64,000 nt of DNA from Sphaerisporangium sp040685555 (lineage in GTDB: Bacteria; Actinomycetota; Actinomycetes; Streptosporangiales; Streptosporangiaceae), in NCBI RefSeq assembly GCF_040685555.1, contig NZ_JBFBIK010000008.1, positions 1 through 64,000 of the forward strand. The letters are read 5' to 3'. Below the pieces are notes generated by a model. The model saw nothing but the letters and a program-made list of their open reading frames with translations, did no database searches and had not been told where the DNA came from. The position numbers and the translations under genes are program-made. Every line of letters begins with the position of its first letter. The stretch's first letter is position 1. Shown here piece after piece: positions 24,916 through 33,445 of this stretch.

Positions 24916-26122
24916 AGATGAGCTTGTAGCCGTAGCGGCGGAGGCCGGTGAGGACCTCCTCGCAGTGGACGGGCCCCTTGGTCTCCAGGTGCATCAGCAC
25001 CTCCGCCTCGTCGAGGTGGAGCCGGGGGTCCATGCGCTCGTGGCCCACGTCGAGCACGTTGGCCCCGAGGTCGGCCAGGCGGCTGAGGAGCGTGGCGAGC
25101 GCTCCCGGGCGGTCGGCGAGCCTGATCCGGAAGGCCAGGTAGCGTCCCGCGACCGACAGGCCGTGCCGCAGCACCTTCGACAGCAACAGCGGGTCGATGT
25201 TGCCCCCGGAGAGCACCACGACCACGGGCGGCTCGAAGGCGTGCGGCCAGTCGAGCAGCGCGGCGACCCCGGCCACCCCCGCGGGCTCCACGACCATCTT
25301 GGTGCGCTCCAGGCAGAGCAGCAGCGCCCGCGACAGCGTCTCCTCGGAGACCGTGACCACGCTGTCCACCAGGTAGTGGATCATCTCAAAGGTGATGTCG
25401 CCGGGGCGCCCGACCGCGATGCCGTCGGCCATGGTGGGCACGGGCTCCACCACGACCGGGTGCCCGGCGGCGAGTGACGCGGGGTAGGCGGCGGCCCGCT
25501 CGGCCTGCACACCCACGATGCGGACGCCCGGCCGCATGGACTTCACCGCCAGGGCGACCCCCGCCGCGAGCCCGCCGCCGCCGACCGCGAGCGTGATCGT
25601 GCCCACCTCGGGGAGCTGGTCGAGGATCTCCAGCCCGAGGGTGCCCTGACCTGCCACGACGTCGGGGTGGTCGAAGGGGTGGATGAAGACGGCCCCGGTC
25701 TCCTCGGCGTGCTCCTTGGCCGCCGCCAGCGCGTGGTCGACGGTCGTGCCCGCGAAGATCACATCGGCGCCGTACGAGCGGGTGGCCTCGACCTTGGGCA
25801 GCGGCGCACCGTGGGGCATGAACACCGTGGACTTGCAGCCCAGCAGCCCCGACGCCAGAGCCACCCCCTGGGCGTGGTTGCCGGCGCTCGCCGCGACCAC
25901 CCCCCGGGAACGTTCCTCGTCGGTCAGCCGGGCGATGCGGACGTACGCGCCCCTGACCTTGAACGAGCCGGCCCGCTGGAGGTTCTCGCACTTGAGGTAG
26001 ACCGGGCCGCCGATCAGCTCGGACAGGACCCGCGAATGCAGCAACGGCGTGCGTATGACCACGTCGTTGAGCAGTTCACGGGCGGCGACCACGTCGTCAT
26101 AGGTCACCTCAGGGTGCGCCAT
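24908..26122 (-). CDS. ilvA: threonine ammonia-lyase (dehydratase), catabolic-type with ACT domain
   Basis: The 404-residue PLP enzyme has the Schiff-base lysine K55 in GSFKVRGAY and the phosphate loop SAGNHAQGVA, and GGGGLAAGVAL. It deaminates threonine to 2-oxobutyrate for isoleucine synthesis or degradation. The C-terminal 75 residues form a single ACT-like domain (FRIRLADRPGALATLLSRLA), as in TdcB/IlvA short forms, rather than the two ACT units of long biosynthetic IlvA. The start ATG precedes HPEVTYDDVVAA; an upstream extension has no similarity. Confidence 0.92.
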   Translation of the reverse strand: MAHPEVTYDDVVAARELLNDVVIRTPLLHSRVLSELIGGPVYLKCENLQRAGSFKVRGAYVRIARLTDEERSRGVVAASAGNHAQGVALASGLLGCKSTVFMPHGAPLPKVEATRSYGADVIFAGTTVDHALAAAKEHAEETGAVFIHPFDHPDVVAGQGTLGLEILDQLPEVGTITLAVGGGGLAAGVALAVKSMRPGVRIVGVQAERAAAYPASLAAGHPVVVEPVPTMADGIAVGRPGDITFEMIHYLVDSVVTVSEETLSRALLLCLERTKMVVEPAGVAGVAALLDWPHAFEPPVVVVLSGGNIDPLLLSKVLRHGLSVAGRYLAFRIRLADRPGALATLLSRLADLGANVLDVGHERMDPRLHLDEAEVLMHLETKGPVHCEEVLTGLRRYGYKLIFS

Positions 26123-26195
26123 GCCCGAAGTCTCCCACTCATCGCCTCCCCTCGCCCTCACCGGCCCACCATGAGTCCAGCGGCTGGGGATGCCC

Positions 26196-26318
26196 CTACC
26201 GGGCGATGGACACGGCGCTCGGCCGGGACCCGTCAGCTCCCCGGTGGCGCCGGTAGAAGGCTTCGAAGGCGTCGGGATCGTCGGCGATCTCCGCCAACCC
26301 CGGTTGTCTGAGGCGCAC
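26196..26318 (-). pseudogene. short relic resembling the N-terminus of an ECF sigma factor
   Basis: From a GTG at 26318 (AAGGGAG upstream) the minus strand reads RQPGLAEIADDPDAFEAFYR then RHRGADGSRPS before a stop, 40 codons in all. ADDPDAFEAFYRRH is the typical opening of region 2 of ECF sigma factors. No further sigma region follows, so it is either a truncated remnant or a small unrelated protein. Confidence 0.35.
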
Positions 26319-26422
26319 CTGCTTCGCTCCCTTCGTCGTCCGAGTGCTTACCTCCTGCTTGGACGAAGAGCCACAAAGCGTTACATCAGGGCTTGCTGCG
26401 CTTGTGAGCGATTTCAGCGACT

Positions 26423-27493
26423 TCAGAGAGCGGTCCAGTAGCGGTCGGGGGCGAGGACGAGGGCGGCGGCGCCGATGAGGCCGGCGTCCTGACCCAGGTG
26501 GGCGGGGACGACGCGGACACGCTTGGCGAAGTCCATTCGGGCGTGCGCCCGCAGCGCCTCTTCGAGCGGCTCGAACAGCAGCGGCCCCGCCTGCGACAGG
26601 CCGCCGCCGATGGTCACGATGTCGAGGTCGCACATGTGGGTGGCCGACGCGATGGCGATGCCGAGCGCCCTGCCCGCGCGGGTCATCGCGCCGAGGGCGA
26701 TCTCGTCCCCGGCGGCGGCGTCCGCCGACAGTTGCCGCCCGGTCGCCTCGGCGGCCTCGACGTACGTCCCTGCCGGGCGGGCGCCCGTCCGAGAGTTCTC
26801 CGCGCCCGTGGTGGAGGGCCTCGCGGCCGTGGTGGGGGCCTCAGCCTTCGTACCGGAGAGGCGGCCGGAGGTCTTGCCGGGGATCCAGCCCTGTTCGAGT
26901 GCCCAGGCGGCGAGGCCGGGGCCCCGGGCGACGGCCTCCAGGCATCCTCGTCCCCCGCACCCGCACGCGGGGCCGTCCGGGTCCACCACGACGTGGCCGA
27001 TGTGCCCGGCGTTGCCCGTGCCGCCGTCGATCAGCCGGCCGCCGAGGATCAGGCCGCCGCCGACGCCCGTCGAGACGACCATGCCGAGCATGTCGCCGCT
27101 GCCCCGGCCGGCGCCACGCCAGTGCTCGGCCACGGCCACGCAGATCGCGTCGTTGTGGACGCGCGCGGGCAGGCCGGGGAACCGCCCGGCCAGCCGCTCG
27201 CGCAGGGGGAAGTCGCGCCAGCCCGGCATGTTCAGCGGGGAGACGACGCCCTCGGGCCAGGCCATCGGGCCGCCGCACCCGGCCCCGACGCCGATCACCT
27301 CACGTTCGGGCTCCCGTTCGAGCACGGAGTCGACCAGCCCGGCCAGGGCCTTCCACAGCGTGGGGGCGTCGCCCCCGGGCGGGGTGGCCAGGCGGTCGGC
27401 GACGACGATCTCCCCGGCACGGTCGACCAGCGCGGCGGCCAGCTTGGTGCCACCGACGTCGACCGCCACCACGACGTCCGAGTCACGCGCCAC
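26423..27493 (-). CDS. ROK-family protein (sugar kinase)
   Basis: The 356-residue protein has the ROK ATP motif DVGGTKLAAALVD at 12-24, the catalytic Asp D115 (HNDAICVAVAEHW) and a zinc site H167, C177, C179 and C184 in CGCGGRGCLE. These fit glucokinase-type or N-acyl-hexosamine kinases; no DNA-binding domain is present. A low-complexity Thr/Ala/Arg/Gly-rich insert at about 207-245 splits the C-terminal lobe. The start GTG 27493 has GGAGGCG upstream. It is a single gene flanked by converging and diverging neighbours. Confidence 0.88.
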   Translation of the reverse strand: MARDSDVVVAVDVGGTKLAAALVDRAGEIVVADRLATPPGGDAPTLWKALAGLVDSVLEREPEREVIGVGAGCGGPMAWPEGVVSPLNMPGWRDFPLRERLAGRFPGLPARVHNDAICVAVAEHWRGAGRGSGDMLGMVVSTGVGGGLILGGRLIDGGTGNAGHIGHVVVDPDGPACGCGGRGCLEAVARGPGLAAWALEQGWIPGKTSGRLSGTKAEAPTTAARPSTTGAENSRTGARPAGTYVEAAEATGRQLSADAAAGDEIALGAMTRAGRALGIAIASATHMCDLDIVTIGGGLSQAGPLLFEPLEEALRAHARMDFAKRVRVVPAHLGQDAGLIGAAALVLAPDRYWTAL

Positions 27494-27628
27494 TGATCAC
27501 GCCTCCCAGGTCTTCCCGAACGATCACAGGAACGCGGGCGCCCGAGAGAGGCGGCCGCGCCTCCAAGGATCACATGCCACACGCGTCCCGATGCGGGGCG
27601 GATGGGGCATCATCGCCGTGCGGGGGTT

Positions 27629-28894
27629 TCAGACCCCGTGGGCGGCCTTCTGACCTCCGTCGGAGCCTTTCTGGCCCGCGCCGCTGGAGAAGACGAGGAT
27701 CGAGGCGGAGAACCCGTGCACGTGGTTGTGCCCCGCCACGGGGCCGACCTCGCCGGCGGCGAAGAACCCCGCCATGCCGATCGGGCCCAGGGTGTCGTGC
27801 AGCGCCAGCACGTCGTGGTCGGGGCTGCCGAACATGGCCGAGCCCCTGCCGTTGCAGGAGAACAGCAACGCGCCGTCGATGTGGCCGCGCTGCTCGACGT
27901 GGGCGTCCAGCACCTCGTACAGATCCTCGTCGGCCGTGGCGGCGTCGCGGACCTGGAAGCGGACGCTCTGCCCGATGTCGAGCACGTCGCCGACGGCCAC
28001 GGCCTCGCGCTCGGGGTCGATGCCGAGGATGCCGCGGATCAGGAAGTCACCTCGCTCGTGGCTCTCGGCGTACTCGTCCATCGCGATGCCGATCTGCAGG
28101 CCCGAGGCGACCAGCTCCCGATCCTCCTCGTCGAGGCCGCTGACGATGTCCTCCAGGCGGGCGAGCGCCGGCTGCCCGGCCAGCTCCAGCAGAAGGTTCT
28201 CCTCGGAGCGGGTGACGACCATGGTGGGGCCGATGGGACGGCAGCCCTGGCTGACGACGGTGCTGACGTTGAGGGGGCCGCTCAGCATCACGCCGATCGC
28301 CCCTTCTGTGTACATCTCGCCGCCCGCGAACAGGCGGACCGAGCCCTGGCCCCGCATGCCGTTGGCCAGCCCGCCCACCAGCGGGAGGTTGCCCAGGACG
28401 TCGGCCGAGTGCTCCACGAAGGCGTCGGTCGGGAAGCTGTACGGATCGGCCAGCAGTATCGCCACCTGGTCGTCGGCGCCTCGGTCCGGCAGGCCGATGA
28501 TCACGAAGCGGTCCTCCATGCGGAGGGTCTCCAGCGCGAAGGTCGTGACCCGTGCGCCGCCGAGGCTCGCGGCCCAGGCGCTGACCGCCGAGGTCAGCTC
28601 GACGCCCTGGCTGTCGCCGATCACCCCGGTGGCGCTGCACCCGATGACCTGTGCCCCCGGCGCCATGCGCATGGCGCGGAGCCCGGCGCGGGCGACGTCC
28701 TCGGGGTCCTCGCCGCAGATGAAGAAGCACACCAGGTCGGGCGGCCCCGACAGTCCGGAGAGGGCTTGGCGAACGGCGGTCTCCGCGGCCACCACCAGGT
28801 CGGAGCCCACGGCGAGACCGTCCGCGAACCGGCTCGTCAGCACTGCCACACGCCTCGCCTCCTCTGTTCCGTCGCGAGTCGTCGTGTCGGCCAT
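27629..28894 (-). CDS. FIST N- and C-domain sensory protein
   Basis: The 421-residue soluble protein has an N-terminal FIST domain (PPDLVCFFICGEDPED; VIGCSATGVIGDSQGVE; LVGGLANGM) and a FIST_C domain ending in CNGRGSAMFG and AGFFAAGEVGPVAGHNHVHG. FIST domains are proposed to sense small ligands such as amino acids. No kinase or cyclase domain is attached. It ends at TGA 27629 and starts 126 bases from the divergent ATPase gene. The signal partner is unknown. Confidence 0.9.
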   Translation of the reverse strand: MADTTTRDGTEEARRVAVLTSRFADGLAVGSDLVVAAETAVRQALSGLSGPPDLVCFFICGEDPEDVARAGLRAMRMAPGAQVIGCSATGVIGDSQGVELTSAVSAWAASLGGARVTTFALETLRMEDRFVIIGLPDRGADDQVAILLADPYSFPTDAFVEHSADVLGNLPLVGGLANGMRGQGSVRLFAGGEMYTEGAIGVMLSGPLNVSTVVSQGCRPIGPTMVVTRSEENLLLELAGQPALARLEDIVSGLDEEDRELVASGLQIGIAMDEYAESHERGDFLIRGILGIDPEREAVAVGDVLDIGQSVRFQVRDAATADEDLYEVLDAHVEQRGHIDGALLFSCNGRGSAMFGSPDHDVLALHDTLGPIGMAGFFAAGEVGPVAGHNHVHGFSASILVFSSGAGQKGSDGGQKAAHGV

Positions 28895-29007
28895 TTGCCC
28901 CTCTTGGCCGGATTCTCCCCACTACGGGAGTAACGACGCGCGCATAGCGTCACGCAATGGTCAAGATCCGAAATGTGTATAAGCTGCCGCATCCTCCCCG
29001 CGCGACG

Positions 29008-29013
29008 TAGTCT
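29008..29013 (+). promoter_or_regulatory. -10 box giving a probable leaderless transcript
   Basis: TAGTCT ends 7 bases before the GTG at 29021, so transcription would start at or next to the start codon. No Shine-Dalgarno is present, which supports the GTG choice. Confidence 0.5.
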
Positions 29014-29020
29014 CGTTCCC

Positions 29021-30487
29021 GTGCATGAATCGCCCACACCGCGAAGTGAAACGCCGCAAGCTCGCACTCTCCGCGACCTGCGCGAAAGTGGACACACCTA
29101 TCGCACGGTCAAGGCGGAGATCCGCGAAAACCTGCTCGACAGATTACGCTCAGGCACGCCGAGATTCCCGGGCATCGTCGGATTCGACGACACCGTGCTC
29201 CCTCACCTCGAGCGGGCCCTGCTCGCGGGCCACGACCTGGTGCTACTGGGCGAGCGCGGCCAGGGCAAGACCCGGCTCATCCGTACGATCACCCGCCTGC
29301 TCGACGAGTGGACTCCGGTGGTCGACGGCTGCGAGATCAACGACCATCCATACGTCCCGGTATGCGTCCGCTGCGTGAAGCTCGCGGCGGAGCGCGGTGA
29401 GGACCTGGAGATCGCCTGGAAGCACCGCGACGACCGGTACGGCGAGAAGCTCGCCACGCCGGACACCTCGGTCGGCGACCTGATCGGCGACGTGGACCCG
29501 ATCAAGATCGCCGAAGGCCGCACGCTCGGCGACCCGGAGACCGTCCACTACGGCCTGGTGCCCCGCACCAACCGGGGCGTCTTCTCGGTCAACGAGCTGC
29601 CCGACCTGGCCGAGCGCATCCAGGTGTCGCTGCTCAACGTGCTGGAGGAGCGCGACATCCAGGTACGCGGCTACAACCTGCGGCTGCCCCTGGATCTCCT
29701 GCTCATCGCCAGCGCGAACCCCGAGGACTACACCAACCGGGGACGGATCATCACCCCGCTGAAGGACCGGTTCGGGGCCGAGATCCGCACCCACTATCCG
29801 CTGACCCTTGAGGACGAGCTCGACCTGATCCGCCAGGAGGCCTGGCTCAACTGGCGAGGCCTGGACCCGGACGGCGTGGCCGGCGAGCCCGCCGGGCTGA
29901 GCGCCGAGCTGCCCGAGCACCTCGTGGAGACCATCGCCAGGTTCACCCGCCTGGTCCGCGAGTCGACGGCCGTGGACTCGCGTTCCGGCGTCTCGGCCCG
30001 CTTCGCCATCGCCGCCGCCGAGTCGGCCGCCGCCTCGGCCGTACGCCGGGCGGCGCTGACCGGCGAGGAGCGCCCGGTGACCAGGGTGTGCGATTTGCCC
30101 GGCATCGTCCCGACACTGCGCGGCAAGGTGGAGTTCGAGGTGAGCGAGGAGGGCCGCGAGGTCGAGGTGCTCGCCCACCTGCTGCGCCGGGCCACCGCGG
30201 AGACCTTCCGGGGCACCCTGGGCGGCATGGACCTGTCCGCGCTGCTGGACAAGTTCGCCGAGGGCGTCCAGATCGAGTCCGGGGAGCTGACGCCGGCCAC
30301 CGAGCTGCTCCACAAGATCGGTCCCGTCAACGGCCTGTCCAAGATCATGTCCGCCGTGGGCATGGGCGAGGGCGACGAGTCCCCCGGGCACGCCGCCGCC
30401 GCGCTGGAGTTCGCCCTCGAAGGGCTCTATCTCATGCGGCGCCTGTCCAAGGACGAGGTCGACGGAGGCGCCGTCTACCGCACCTGA
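29021..30487 (+). CDS. MoxR / magnesium chelatase ChlI-type AAA+ ATPase
   Basis: The 488-residue AAA+ protein has Walker A GERGQGKT (77-84), a Walker-B-type FSVNELPDLAERIQVSLLNVLEE segment and the LLIASANPEDYTNRGRIITPLKDR sensor/arginine-finger region as in ChlI/BchI. The C-terminal half is helical. It is paired with the VWA protein 132 bases downstream, the standard ATPase plus VWA arrangement of MoxR and chelatase systems that remodel proteins or insert metals. No tetrapyrrole gene is nearby, so true magnesium chelation is unlikely. Confidence 0.9.
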   Translation: MHESPTPRSETPQARTLRDLRESGHTYRTVKAEIRENLLDRLRSGTPRFPGIVGFDDTVLPHLERALLAGHDLVLLGERGQGKTRLIRTITRLLDEWTPVVDGCEINDHPYVPVCVRCVKLAAERGEDLEIAWKHRDDRYGEKLATPDTSVGDLIGDVDPIKIAEGRTLGDPETVHYGLVPRTNRGVFSVNELPDLAERIQVSLLNVLEERDIQVRGYNLRLPLDLLLIASANPEDYTNRGRIITPLKDRFGAEIRTHYPLTLEDELDLIRQEAWLNWRGLDPDGVAGEPAGLSAELPEHLVETIARFTRLVRESTAVDSRSGVSARFAIAAAESAAASAVRRAALTGEERPVTRVCDLPGIVPTLRGKVEFEVSEEGREVEVLAHLLRRATAETFRGTLGGMDLSALLDKFAEGVQIESGELTPATELLHKIGPVNGLSKIMSAVGMGEGDESPGHAAAALEFALEGLYLMRRLSKDEVDGGAVYRT

Positions 30488-30605
30488 GCGCCCGCTCCGC
30501 CGAGGCCGAAGGCGGCCCTCCCCTTGCGGGTCAGCCGCCTTCGGCCGTGCCTCGCGCGGCGGAGGCGGGGCTTGGCGTTCCCTCGCACATCGGACACACG
30601 ACGAT

Positions 30606-30611
30606 TAGGCT
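30606..30611 (+). promoter_or_regulatory. -10 box of the VWA gene (leaderless)
   Basis: TAGGCT ends 8 bases before ATG 30620, with no ribosome site between. The VWA gene may thus have its own leaderless transcript in addition to read-through from the ATPase gene. Confidence 0.45.
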
Positions 30612-30619
30612 CACAAAAG

Positions 30620-32578
30620 ATGAGTGGCTACCGATACGGCGAGTACCAGGACGGGCCCGATCCGCTGGCACCGCCGTACGATGTGCGCGCCGCGCTCGAC
30701 GAGATGGGCGACGCGATCCTTTCCGGCACCAGCCCGATGGACTCCCTGCGCGATCTGCTCAGGCGTGGCCTGCCCGGCGCCGAGAACCGGCGTGGCCTCG
30801 ACGAGCTGCTGCGCGAGGTGCGCAAGCGCCGCCGTGAGCTGCGCGAACGCGGCAGCCTCGACGGCACGCTCGAACGCGCACGGTCCCTTCTCGACAAGGC
30901 CATCGGCCAGGAGCGGGCCGAGCTGTTCCCCGACCCCTCCGACGAGGCGCGGCTACGCGAGTCGGAGCTCGACGCGGTGCCGAGCGACACCGCCGGCGCG
31001 GTCCAGCAGCTGAGCTCGTACGAGTGGCGTTCCCCGGCCGCCCGCCAGACGTTCGAGGAACTGCGCGACCTGCTGCGCAGGGAGGTCCTCGACAGCCGGT
31101 TCCGCGGCATGCGGGAGGCCCTCGCCAATCCCGATCCCGAGGCGATGGAACGGGTCCGGCAGATGATGTCGGATCTGAACGACATGCTGGACCAAGACGC
31201 CCGAGGCCAGCACACTCAGGATGACTTCGACCAATTCCTGCAGAAGCATGGGGAATTCTTTCCGGAGAATCCCCGCAATCTCGAAGAGCTGGTCGACATC
31301 CTGGCCCGCAGGTCCGCCGCGGCCCAGCGCATGCTCGCCTCCATGACCCCGGAGCAGCGCGAGGAGCTGCAGAACCTGATCAACCAGACGCTGGAGCAGG
31401 CGGGCCTGGGCGAGCAGATGTCCCGCCTCGGCGAGGCCCTGTACGCCCGCCGCCCCGACCTCGCGTGGGACACTCCCGAGCGGATGAACGGCGACCAGCC
31501 CCTCGGCATGGGGGACGCCGTCAGCGCCCTGGAAGAGCTCGCCGACCTCGGCCGGCTGGAGGAGGCGCTCCGCCAGGACTATCCCGGAGCCCGGCTCGAC
31601 GACATCGACGAGGCCGCGATCCGCCGCGCCCTCGGCCGGTCGGCGGTCGACGACCTGGAGACGCTGAAGCAGATCGAGCGCGAGCTGGAGGAGCAGGGAT
31701 ACCTCCGGCGGCAGCGCGGCAAGCTGGAGCTCACCCCGAAGGCCGTGCGCCGGCTCGGCGAGACCGCCCTGCGCAGGGTCTTCGACTCGCTGGACGCCGG
31801 ACGCCGCGGCGACCACGACCAGCGAGACGCGGGAGCCGCCGGCGAGCTCACCGGGTCGTCACGCCCATGGCGCTTCGGCGACGAGCAGCCCCTCGACGTG
31901 GTCCGCACCCTGGTCAACGGCGTGCGGCGGGGCGGCCCCGCGAACGGCGACGGCCGGGTGTCGCTCTCGGTGGACGACTTCGAGGTGGCAGAAACGGAGC
32001 GGCGGACGGCGGCGGCCGTGTGCCTGCTGGTCGACCTGTCGTACTCCATGGCCCTGCGGGGCACCTGGGCCCCCGCCAAGCAGACTGCGCTCGCCCTGCA
32101 GGCGCTGGTCGCGTCCAAGTTCCCGGGTGACGCCGTCCAGATCATCGGCTTCTCGAACTACGCCCGCGTGCTGCAGGCGGAGGAGCTGGCCGGGCTCGAA
32201 TGGGACATGGTCCAGGGAACCAACCTGCACCACGCGCTGCTGATCGCCGGCCGCCACCTCGACAGGCACCCCGACTTCGAGCCCGTGGTGCTCGTCGTCA
32301 CCGACGGCGAGCCGACCGCCCACCTCATGCGGGACGGCCGTTACTGGTTCGAGTGGCCGCCGTCGCGCGAGACGCTGGAGCTCACGCTGGCGGAGGTCGA
32401 CAAGATGACCCGCCGGCGGGCGACGATCAACGTGTTCATGCTGGCCACGGACGAGCGGCTCAAGGAGTTCGTGGACGAGGTGGCCAGGCGCAACGGCGGC
32501 CGGGTCTTCTCCCCGAGCGCCGACCGCCTCGGCGAGTACGTCGTCAGCGACTTCCTGCGGTCCCGCCGCACCCGCTGA
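30620..32578 (+). CDS. VWA-domain protein, partner of the MoxR-type ATPase
   Basis: The 652-residue protein has a long charged helical region (about 40-450, rich in Glu and Arg) and a C-terminal von Willebrand A domain from about 465, with the MIDAS motif D472-L-S474-Y-S476, a TNLHHALLIAGRHL segment and DGEPTAH. It resembles the D/VWA components that form large complexes with MoxR/ChlI ATPases. ATG 30620 begins the conserved SGYRYGEYQDGPDPL segment; an upstream in-frame extension is arginine-rich non-coding DNA. Role in the cell unknown. Confidence 0.88.
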   Translation: MSGYRYGEYQDGPDPLAPPYDVRAALDEMGDAILSGTSPMDSLRDLLRRGLPGAENRRGLDELLREVRKRRRELRERGSLDGTLERARSLLDKAIGQERAELFPDPSDEARLRESELDAVPSDTAGAVQQLSSYEWRSPAARQTFEELRDLLRREVLDSRFRGMREALANPDPEAMERVRQMMSDLNDMLDQDARGQHTQDDFDQFLQKHGEFFPENPRNLEELVDILARRSAAAQRMLASMTPEQREELQNLINQTLEQAGLGEQMSRLGEALYARRPDLAWDTPERMNGDQPLGMGDAVSALEELADLGRLEEALRQDYPGARLDDIDEAAIRRALGRSAVDDLETLKQIERELEEQGYLRRQRGKLELTPKAVRRLGETALRRVFDSLDAGRRGDHDQRDAGAAGELTGSSRPWRFGDEQPLDVVRTLVNGVRRGGPANGDGRVSLSVDDFEVAETERRTAAAVCLLVDLSYSMALRGTWAPAKQTALALQALVASKFPGDAVQIIGFSNYARVLQAEELAGLEWDMVQGTNLHHALLIAGRHLDRHPDFEPVVLVVTDGEPTAHLMRDGRYWFEWPPSRETLELTLAEVDKMTRRRATINVFMLATDERLKEFVDEVARRNGGRVFSPSADRLGEYVVSDFLRSRRTR

Positions 32579-32771
32579 GACACCGTGGTCCGAATAGCGA
32601 TTTGCGGGGGTATGTCCATCTTCCGGCGCCTTTTTCGGTAAAGGACATTCAATACTGGTTGTCGAGCCGCGCGTTAATCAGTTGCCGATTCATATGCGAT
32701 CTCGGAGGATATTCATAAAGGGTGATTTACCCAAGGTCCGCGAGGCCCGCCCGTCCCGGAAGGAGGGTGCC

Positions 32772-32924
32772 ATGTTCGCGGCGGTCGCTCTCCTCCTTCT
32801 CATGATCTTCACGGTGACGATGTTCGAGGTCACCGTGAACAACCGGCACCGTCCCCCGAAGCCGCCCGTCGCCGAGACCCCCGCGGAGACGGCACAGGAG
32901 CCGACGGACGTCCCGAAACCCTGA
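32772..32924 (+). CDS. small single-pass membrane protein
   Basis: A 50-residue product preceded by a strong site (GGAAGGAGG). It has one membrane helix at residues 2-21 (FAAVALLLLMIFTVTMFEV) and a Pro/Glu/Thr-rich tail. No family recognised. A longer in-frame start at 32682 would add a basic segment without a ribosome site. The 193 bases before it are unusually AT-rich for the region and probably hold its promoter. Confidence 0.55.
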   Translation: MFAAVALLLLMIFTVTMFEVTVNNRHRPPKPPVAETPAETAQEPTDVPKP

Positions 32925-32997
32925 GCCCGCGCTCATGATTTCGTACGGCCGTCCGAGGATCGTTCCCCGCCGATCACGGAGACGATAGCCTCAGCGC

Positions 32998-33429
32998 ATG
33001 TCGTTTCTCGACAAGCTTCTGCTCTGGCTGCACATCGGCTTCGCGATCTTCGCGATCGGGCCGCTGACCGCCGCCACCATGTTCACCCCGCGATACATCC
33101 GGGCCAGAGATGCCGGCGTGCTGCGCTACCTGCACCGCAGCACGCGCATCTTCGGCGTCCTCACCCTCGGCGTGTTCCTGTTCGGCCTCGCTCTGGCCGG
33201 CGCGAACATCAGCAAGCCATACCTGTCGGTGTCGATGACGCTGTTCATCGTGGCGGCGGTGCTGCTGGTCATCATCGATCGTGACCAGAGCACCGCCGTT
33301 CGCGTGCTCTCCAACGAGACGCCGGAAGACGACGCCAAGGTGCAGACCGGCCGCATCGCCACCCTCGCGGCGGTCATGGCCCTCATCTGGCTCGTGATCC
33401 TGGTGCTGATGGTGTGGTTCAACCCCTGA
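32998..33429 (+). CDS. four-helix membrane protein (DUF2269-like)
   Basis: The 143-residue protein has four hydrophobic helices and the start SFLDKLLLWLHIGFAIFAIG with a membrane His (H17), like DUF2269/CopD-type small integral proteins. The loop between helices 3 and 4 is acidic. TAGCCT at 32986-32991 lies 6 bases before the ATG, suggesting a leaderless transcript. It converges with metB. Function unknown. Confidence 0.75.
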   Translation: MSFLDKLLLWLHIGFAIFAIGPLTAATMFTPRYIRARDAGVLRYLHRSTRIFGVLTLGVFLFGLALAGANISKPYLSVSMTLFIVAAVLLVIIDRDQSTAVRVLSNETPEDDAKVQTGRIATLAAVMALIWLVILVLMVWFNP

Positions 33430-33445
33430 GCACGCCGATGGCCCC

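Noticed and set aside
29021..32578. True magnesium chelatase for chlorophyll synthesis
   Set aside because: No tetrapyrrole genes nearby and no ChlH; ATPase plus VWA pairs of this type are widespread with other roles.
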